DNA of 64,000 nucleotides from Acephala macrosclerotiorum. Lineage: Eukaryota > Ascomycota > Leotiomycetes > Helotiales > Mollisiaceae. Position 1 is the first letter of the stretch, and each line of letters begins with the position of its first letter. This document shows, one piece after another, positions 55,851-64,000 of this stretch. A program made the position numbers and the translations under genes. Under the pieces are notes generated by a model. That model searched no databases. It worked only from the letters and a program-made list of their open reading frames with translations, and had not been told where the DNA came from. Where the stretch lies: assembly GCA_014904845.1 (NCBI GenBank), contig MU119313.1:62001-126000 (forward strand), written 5' to 3'.

Positions 55851-58800
55851 TTGATTAATAATTGTTTTTAATTACGAATTAATAAAAATTTATTAAAAAA
55901 AACGAAATACAATAAATCAAAAATATTAATAAATTTGTTATAAAAAGTATTAAAAAATTTCGATCGAATATCGTTAAATATTATTGAATTATAAAAAGAT
56001 TTTATTGTTTTTTTTATAGAAACGAGATTAAAGTATTCAATTGTTTTTCGAGAGTTTAAAAAGATCAATTATAAAGAAATTTGTACTTTTGAATAATCAA
56101 TTTAAATTTACGTTTATTACGTAAAATAATATTATTTCACGAAAAACTCGATTAAATAATTAATTAAATTATTATATTTATTGTTTGATTTTAAGTATTA
56201 TATTAAATCGATATTATTTTATTATTTTTTATTTTTTATTTCGATTATATTTACATTTTACAATTTCAAATTAATCGATCGAACAATATACTAATACAAT
56301 ATTACGATTATACAAAATTTTTACGAGTTACTATTGAAAAACGCTTTATAAAAACGTTTATTACAAACATTTAATTAAACGTTTATCGAATTAATTAATT
56401 GAAAATATTTATTTTTCAAAAATATTTATTCGTTTTTATATTCGTTTTTGTATTCGTTTTCTTTATTCGTTTTTAATATTTACTTTTATTAAAACGTTTA
56501 AATTATTTATTTTTTACTTTTTAAAATAATATTTAAAAAAATAAAATATAATATTAAAAAAAAAATATAAAATTTATTAATTAATATAAAAAATAAAAAT
56601 TTAAATAAAATAATAATCGATATATTTATTGTATTTAGTATTATATACTACAAATAAAGTAAATATACAAATTATATTATATAAAAATTTTTTAAAAAAA
56701 ATTTCAAAAAATAAACAAAAAATACGTTTTTTAAAAAAATATTAATTTTTATTCGAGAATTGCGAAATATTTTACGCGAACGAAAAATATAATTATTGAA
56801 AAACAAAAAACGAATTATAAAAATACTCGAGAAAATTATTATAAGTAAAAAAAAATATTATAAATAAATTAAAAAAATAATAATAAATTAATTAATAAAT
56901 AAAAACAAATTTTATAATTATTTTAAATAGAATTCAAATAATATTCAAAATAAAATCGTTTAAAATAATATTATTTTTTAGAACAATTTATTTTTACGAT
57001 TATAACGCTTTTAAATTTTAAATATTTCAAATATTCAATTTTACGAAATTCGAATTTCGAATATATAATATCGAAATATACAATTTTCAAATATTTAATT
57101 TTTAAATTAATAATTTTACTAATTAATATATTAACAAAATAATCTATAAAATTAAAAAAATACAAATTTCAATTGAAATACTCGATTAAATAATAATTTT
57201 CAATATAAAAATTCTCAATTTCTATAAAATATATTAATAAAATCGCTTACAAATTTAATAAAAATATATATTAATAATAATAAAAAATATAATAGAAAAT
57301 TGTTTAATATTTTTAATATTAAATTATAAATTTTTTACGATTATTATTTTAAAATTAAATTATTAGAAAATTAATATAATAAAACATTTTTTATTATATT
57401 TAAAAATCGTGTAAATTTATTTTATTATAATAAAATCGCAAAAAGAAATTATAGTTTTATAGTAATAATAAATATAATTCAAATATATTTTAAAACAAAC
57501 GAAAATCGATAATTATATATATATTTTATAAAAAGAAATTATATTATTGCGAATTATTATTATTAATTAATTAAAAACGAAATTAAAATATTTTTAATTA
57601 TTTTTCGATTAATTTTAATAAATTCAACGTAATTTATCGAATGAATATTATACAAAATATAATTTTTAAAATCAAATTATTAACGTTTATAAAAATATCG
57701 AAAAATGTAATTTTATATTTTATAAATTTATAAATACGTTTAAAAGTATTTACATTAAATTACGATTAATAATCGATATTGCGATGCGTTTATAAAAAGT
57801 GTAATAATATAATAATAATCTCGATTACAATTTTTAAAAAAATTAAAAAAATCAAAATAAAATCGATCAAAATTAAATCGATCGAATATACGAAAAACGC
57901 GATAAAAAATATAAATATAAAATAATTTCAATTTTTCGATTTTTTCGATTTAATAAAAAAAATAAAGAATTATTTCGAAGTCGTAATAATTACTATACAA
58001 ATTGCGAATATCAAAAGAGATTTTATTAAAAAAAATACTATATTTGTAATAAATTTAATTATTAATCGATAAAATATATAATAAAAAAACGATGATAAAT
58101 ATATTTCAAATTTCGATAATACGCTCAATATATTATTGATTATAATATTATAATGATTTATTATTAAAATTTTTTCGTTGAATATAAAAATATAAAATAT
58201 TTTTTAAAAAATAATAAAATCGAGAAAATCGATTAATTACTAATAAATATAAAAATAAAAAATAAAAATAAAATTTTTTTTATCGAATTTAAAAAAATTA
58301 ATAATATTTAAATAATAATTATTTTAAATAATTAATTTATTCGTTATATTATTACGAAAAAAAAAATATTTAATTTGTTTTTATAATAATTCGATAAAAA
58401 TTTAATATTTATGTTCGAAAATTGTTATTCGTTTGAAATTTTTTAAAAAATTATATTAAATAATAAAATCGTAAAAGTATTAATAATCGATTAATTACAA
58501 TTTCAAGTACTATAAAAAATCGATAATAAAATTTAATTAAATATATTAATAATCGATATTTATAAAATTCGATTTAATAAAAAAATCATATTATTACAAA
58601 AAACAATTTAAATTAATACATTTTTAAGTATTATAATATTTTATATATTTTTTACGAATATATTATTTTTATTTTATATTTAAAATATAAATAAAATAAA
58701 AATTAAATTTAATAATTTTAAAAATATTTTAATTTAAAAAAATAAAATTATTTCAATCGTACGAAAATAAAACTATTTATAGATATTATTACACTAATAA

Positions 58801-61800
58801 AAGAAAAGTTTAATTTGAAATTATTTTATTAAAATTGAATTATAATAATTATATTAATAATTTGAATATTTATTAATATAATATTTATTAAAAAAATTTC
58901 AATATATAAATTATAATATAAATATTAAATATTATTATTATTATTAAATATATGACAAATTATTTGAAAAATTTAAATTTATTTTATAAAATGATTATAA
59001 ATTTAATTATTTTATTATTATTAATATTTTATATTTGAATAAAAAATCGATATTACAAATAATAGATTTAATAATAATATTTCAAATAATTAAATTTTTA
59101 AAAAATATATTTGTAAAAATAATATAAAATTTTTTTCGAATATATTAAATTAATATATATTAAAAACTATTAAATTATTTCATTTACGATACAAAAAATT
59201 TTTTTTCGTTTATAGAGTTTTAATAATATATAAAAGTAATAATAATTAAAATTAAAAAAGTTTTTATCGAAATTTATAATAATATGAAAAAAGTAAAAAA
59301 ATATTATATTTTATTACAATGAATTTATAAAATTATTTGAAACGAGTTTATTAATAAATAAATCGACAAAGAATTAATTTTGTAAATAGTAATTAAAATA
59401 GTAAACGATTTAATAAAATTAAATAAAATTATATTAATATTATTAGTTTTTAAAATATATTTTAAAATAATTAATAAAAACGTATTATTTTTATTAATAA
59501 TTAAAAAAATTAAAACAATTCGCGTAATTATTAAAAAAATACAATGTATATATATCGAATATTAAATTACGAACGCGTTTATAATAAAAAATAATTTAAA
59601 TACGAGATTTATTTTAAATTTACTAATTTTTTTAAATGTACACGTTTAATAAAAAAAGAAAAATTGAAAAGATTTATATAAACTATTAATAATAAACAAA
59701 AAAATATATACGATCAATATATTTTATAAATCGACGAAATTTCAATTGATAATAATTAAATCGTATTATATAAAAAAAGTATTTTATAAGAAAATTACTA
59801 ATAAAAAATTATTTTTTATATTTTTTTCGTTTAATAAATTAAATTAAAAAGATTTAAATAATGAATTATTAATAAAACGATATAATCGAAAAAGATCGAA
59901 AAAATTACATAATAATAAAAAAATATTCGATAAAGAATTATAATGAAATAAACGCTATTAATTTACTAAAAACGATAACGATAATAAAAGTTTTAATAAT
60001 ACGTTTATTATTATTATTAAAAATGAAAACGTAATATTTATAACGTTTATAATAAATAAAAAAAAAATCGATAAAGAATTTTTATTATAATTACAAAAAA
60101 AAAGTATAATTATTATATTTGAAATATTGTTTAAAAAATTTCAATAAAAAGAAATCGATAGTTTAATTGTAAAAAGAATTTTTTAATTCGTTAAATTTAA
60201 TTTTATTAAATATATTGAAATTCGCATTTTCAATTCGAGATTAATTAATGAGATTAAAAGTAAAACTATTAATAATTCGTACGAAAAATCAAAATTAGTA
60301 ATCTAAGAATATAACGATAAAAAAAAGAAAATAATTCTAATACAATTTTCGATTATTCAAAAAATTAATCAACGAATTATTATTGTATTAGTACTTTTTT
60401 TAGTTCAATTTTTAAACAAAATAATCAAAATGTAATTTCGTAATATTATTTAAATTTATATACAATTGATAATCAATTTTTAATAATTAATACTCGCGTA
60501 TTTATTAAAATAAATTCGTTATTTTTATTTATTGAATATTATTATAATAATTTTAAAATTATTATATAAAATTATCGAAATAAAAAATTATTAATAAATT
60601 ACGTACTATAAATACTACAAAAAAAATTATTAATAATTACATTTATATACGATTTTTATTTTTTGATTATAATCGAAAAAAAAAATATTTGACGTTATTA
60701 AAATACAAACGAATAATACGTTTATATTAATAAAAAAAAAGTTTTTTATTTTCGAAAAAAGTTAATTCAAAAAAATCAAATTCGTAGTAAAATTCAAAAT
60801 AGTTTTTATATTAGAAATTTTATTAATTTTTAATAAATATATATTAATTTAATATAAAAAAATAATTTAATTGTAATAAAAAAACTAAAATAAAAAATTC
60901 AAATTAGTAATTTCAAATTATTAAATCTATAAATTAAATATAGAAAATAATATATTTAAAATATTTATATTATTATAATTTGTTAATTTGAAACAATTTT
61001 CGATCTATTTATCGTTATTTAATATTAGAATTCGATTGAAAATGAAATTATTATATTAAACAAAAAATTCGAATAATAAATTAAGAATTTAAATTAAAGA
61101 TTTAAATATATTGTTTTGAATTTATTAATAATAAAAATTTTCATTTTTGTCGATAAATCGTTTACAAATAATAAAAATTTCAATTTTTAAATTAAATATA
61201 AAATTATTTTTACAAATGAAACTATAAAAAACAATAAAAAATTCAAAATTAAAAAAAATTTATTTATTACAATTTTATTAAAAATAAACGAATTATTAAA
61301 AGTGTACTAATTTTAAAGATCTATAAAATAATAAAAAAAATCGATATAATAATAATAATTGAATTTACTATAAATATAATCGTAAAATAATTTATTTTTT
61401 TCAATGTTTTAATAATTATATATATTAATTTGTATTTATTTTACGAGTATTTAATTAAATTTGAAACGATTAAAAAAAAGCGTTTAATAATTAATATTAT
61501 AATAATTATACGAATAAAAAAAATTGTAAAAAATTAAATAAATTAATAATTAAAATAATTCGATAAATATTATAATAAAATCAATTTTTAATAAAACTTT
61601 AAAAAAGTTTTTAAATATTAATTATTTTAAAATACAAATAAAAAAATAAATTAAAAAAAAATTAAAATTAAAAAAAAAATAATAAAAAAAATTAAATATA
61701 AAAATAAATAAAAAAAATAAATAAAGAAATATTTGTTTTAATATTATTATTATTTGAAATTTTAAATTAAAAATAATTTTTTTTTTTTAAATTTGAAATT

Positions 61801-62011
61801 TACAAATTTTAACGAATTTTAAAAACAATACTAATCAATTAATATTGTTTTTAGTATTTAATTATATAATTTTTATTTTTTTAATATTTTTATTTATATT
61901 AAAATCAATAAATTTTATATATTTACAATATATAATAAAAAAAAAAAATTTTTTTATTCGTTTAAATTATTAAAAACGACGAGGTTTTTATTATAAGAAA
62001 AAAATTACTAA

Positions 62012-62238
62012 TATTAAAACAAATATTATATAATATTCACGTGCGACTCGAAATTGTATATAATTAATATTGTTTTATTTTTATTTTTAAAATAGAATTT
62101 TTGTATTTCGAGTTTCGTTTTTTAGATAATTTTAATAAAAATCATAAATTAATACACATATTAAAATTCCAAAAAAAATTCTACGTACGTTTAAATCGTT
62201 TTATTAGTAAATTTAATATTTTTAATATAATACTAATA
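62012..62238 (+). repeat. 3' LTR of the plus-strand Copia-like element
   Basis: 227 bp, from TATTAAAACAAATATT to AATACTAATA, followed by the AAATT duplication. It keeps more C and G than the 5' copy, so the two LTRs were mutated independently. The CACGTGCGA segment recalls the CACGTGAC of the other element's LTR. Confidence 0.9.
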
Positions 62239-62243
62239 AAATT

Positions 62244-64000
62244 AATCTCGTATAATAAAATTAATAATAATTATTTTATATTGAAATATATAATAATATA
62301 AAATTTATATTAATAATATTAAAAAAATCTATAATTAATTTATAATTATCGTACAAAAAAAACAATAAATTTTAATAGTATTTATAATAAAAAAAATTAA
62401 TATAAAATTAATTAAAAATTTAAAAAAATGAAAAATAATTTCAATTTTAAAATAATTATTTTAAAAATTACAAAAATAAAAATTTAATAATTTAATTATT
62501 AAAAAATCTTTTAAATTCGTATAATATAATTTTATTATTTATTAAAAATACATTTTCAATTTTCAATTTATAAACGAAATTAAAAAAAAATTAATAAATT
62601 ATTTATACGAAAAATTAAAATTCATTATTTAAATATATAATAATAAAAACAAAAAAATTATTTTTATACAATTATTAACAATTCAAAAAACGAATTAATA
62701 ATTATTTTTATTTTTATTTTTATTTTTTATACGACAAAAAATTAAATTTTTTAATCGAAATATAATTTAAATATACGTATAATTTACAATATTTTTAAAT
62801 CGTTTAATTTTAATTTATATTTTTAAAAAAAATATAAAATCAATTTTCAAAAAATACAATAATAATTATACGAAAATCGTTATATAAAATACTAAAAATA
62901 AAAACGTATTAATAAATAATATATAATAAATATTATTAAATTAAATTTAAAATAAAATTTTTTACGTATAATTTATATTTAATAATTACAATTTTAAAAA
63001 ATACATTTAAAATCGTAAAAATGTAAACAAATAATATATTAATTTTAAAAAACGAAAATTTTATTAAATTAAAAAATCAAAAATTAAAAAAAAATTAATT
63101 TATTATAAAATCAATTAAAACGTTTTTATATAATATTTTATTAATTTTTAATAAAAATATTTTTTATTAAAAAAAAAAATTATATTTATTTAAAAAAATT
63201 AAAAAAAAAAATTATAATTTATAAATTTAAAATTTAAAACTCGTATAAAAAAATATTAAAAATAACAAATTTATAATACGTATTTAATAACGATTTATTA
63301 ATTGAAAATAATATTTAATTTGAATATAATTATTTAATATTAAAAATTTACAAACGTAAAAATTATAATTTTAAATAAATATTTAAAATAATAATTAAAT
63401 AATTTAAAAAAAGAAATTAAAAATATTTTAATTGATTTTTATTATATAAAACTTTTTATTTTTATAAATAATTTATTCGCAAATAATAAAAATTTAAATT
63501 TTTAAATCGAATATAAAATTATTATTACAAATAAAATATACGAAAAAAATATTTTTATAATTTAAAATAATTTAATTTATTAAAATAATACGAAAAACAA
63601 ATACATTATAAAAAGCGTATTAATATTTGAAATTTATAATATAATTGAAAAAATAAATATAATAATAATAATTAATAATATAATTAAAATAATTATTATT
63701 TAATTAAATTTTTTATTTTTATTAATTATTATTTATATAAATTTATATTTATTATATAAATATTTAATAATCGATATTATAATTTTTTAACAATTGTACA
63801 AACGTAAAAAACTTATAAAAATATATTAAATTAACGAATAAAACAATTTAATAAATATAATAATTAAATTAATATTAAATAAAATACTAAAAAACTTTTT
63901 AAATATAAACGAAATTATTATACGATTTAAAAATTAAATTAAACGAAAAAAAAAAAAAAAAATTAAAAATTATTTTAAAAATTTAAAATATATTAATATT
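62244..64000 (+). mobile_element. Oldest Copia-like element, 3' piece, running off the window
   Basis: Homology to the plus-strand element resumes after its right target-site copy. 62510-62820 aligns with about 60180-60480, and 63470-63600 with about 61150-61290 (segment GCAAATAATAAAAATTT and neighbours). By that alignment the host's own 3' LTR should begin roughly 0.3 kb beyond the window. No intact frame remains. Confidence 0.7.

Larger units (their letters stand above)
55623..62238 (+). mobile_element. Complete Copia-like LTR retrotransposon, plus strand
   Basis: 6616 bp with LTRs at 55623-55850 (228 bp) and 62012-62238 (227 bp), flanked by the 5-bp duplication AAATT (55618-55622 and 62239-62243). 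A putative primer-binding site TTGATTAATAATTG follows the left LTR at 55851-55864. An A-rich tract (AAGAAAAAAATTACTAA) precedes the right LTR. The A-rich coding strand is plus. Internal segments are homologous to the minus-strand element: 61130-61260 matches the complement of about 49490-49640. So both belong to one family. All frames are destroyed. Confidence 0.92.
46071..64000. other. RIP-type AT-rich block (transposon graveyard)
   Basis: From about 46071 to the window end the sequence is almost entirely A and T. Remaining cytosines are mainly in CG, while CA and its complement TG are scarce, the expected footprint of CpA to TpA mutation by RIP. Stops are dense in all frames and no gene is intact. 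The listed LTR elements account for most of the block. The change from normal composition takes only tens of bases, immediately beyond the AA9 relic. Confidence 0.9.

Noticed and set aside
46071..64000. Small open frames in the AT-rich block as genes
   Set aside because: They consist almost wholly of Ile, Asn, Lys, Phe, Leu and Tyr and lie inside mutated retroelements. Only the reverse-transcriptase trace is informative.
46071..64000. Mitochondrial DNA or a centromere as the explanation for the A+T richness
   Set aside because: There are no mitochondrial genes or tRNAs. LTRs with target duplications and transition-only LTR differences explain the composition by RIP. A centromeric location cannot be excluded but has no positive evidence here.

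Overview
The window is nuclear DNA of a filamentous ascomycete. Genes carry short introns (about 40-180 bp) with GT-AG or GC-AG ends and CTRAY-like branch sites. The protein families are typical of Pezizomycotina: a GPI-anchored Ser/Thr-rich wall protein, an AA9 polysaccharide monooxygenase relic, an amidoligase and F-box relatives. The last 18 kb is an AT-rich block that looks mutated by repeat-induced point mutation (RIP). The families suggest a leotiomycete-like fungus, but that is an impression, not a measurement. I resolved most exon structures by hand from splice sites and reading-frame continuity.

Layout. 1-46.0 kb is gene-bearing, normal-composition DNA. In order: a Ras GTPase fused to ankyrin repeats (+), an MFS hexose transporter (-), a cytidine deaminase (-), a seven-exon short-chain dehydrogenase (-), a fungal C2H2-like zinc-finger protein (+), a C-terminally membrane-anchored fungal protein (-), a large protein with a trypsin-like 'GDCGSW' segment (+), a secreted alpha-carbonic anhydrase (-), a GPI wall protein (+), a coiled-coil protein (-), a peroxisomal ThDP-dependent 2-hydroxyacyl-CoA lyase/oxalyl-CoA decarboxylase-like enzyme (-), divergent from an SH3BGR-like protein (+), a short MYND-type protein (-), a broken amidoligase (+), two hypothetical genes 21 bp apart (-), RPB7 (-), an Mpo1-like DUF962 protein (+) and a basic Cys-containing protein (-). 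From 42.3 to 45.9 kb there are only relics: two F-box-type pseudogenes and an AA9 LPMO pseudogene.

At about 46.07 kb composition changes abruptly. The rest is almost only A and T, and the remaining C and G lie largely in CpG. Inside are two complete LTR retrotransposons of one Ty1/Copia-like family. One (48529-54878, minus strand) has 210-bp LTRs and target-site duplication TTAAT. The other (55623-62238, plus strand) has 227/228-bp LTRs and target-site duplication AAATT. Both sit inside a third, older relative whose pieces lie at about 46.1-48.5, 54.9-55.6 and 62.2-64.0 kb and which runs off the window. The LTR pair of the first element differs only by transitions, as expected of RIP. Several genes nearest this block carry nonsense codons of RIP type (TGG to TGA, CAG to TAG), which may reflect RIP spreading into flanking single-copy DNA.

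There is no obvious metabolic gene cluster. The region reads as a mixed housekeeping and accessory segment running into a transposon graveyard, perhaps subtelomeric or pericentromeric.
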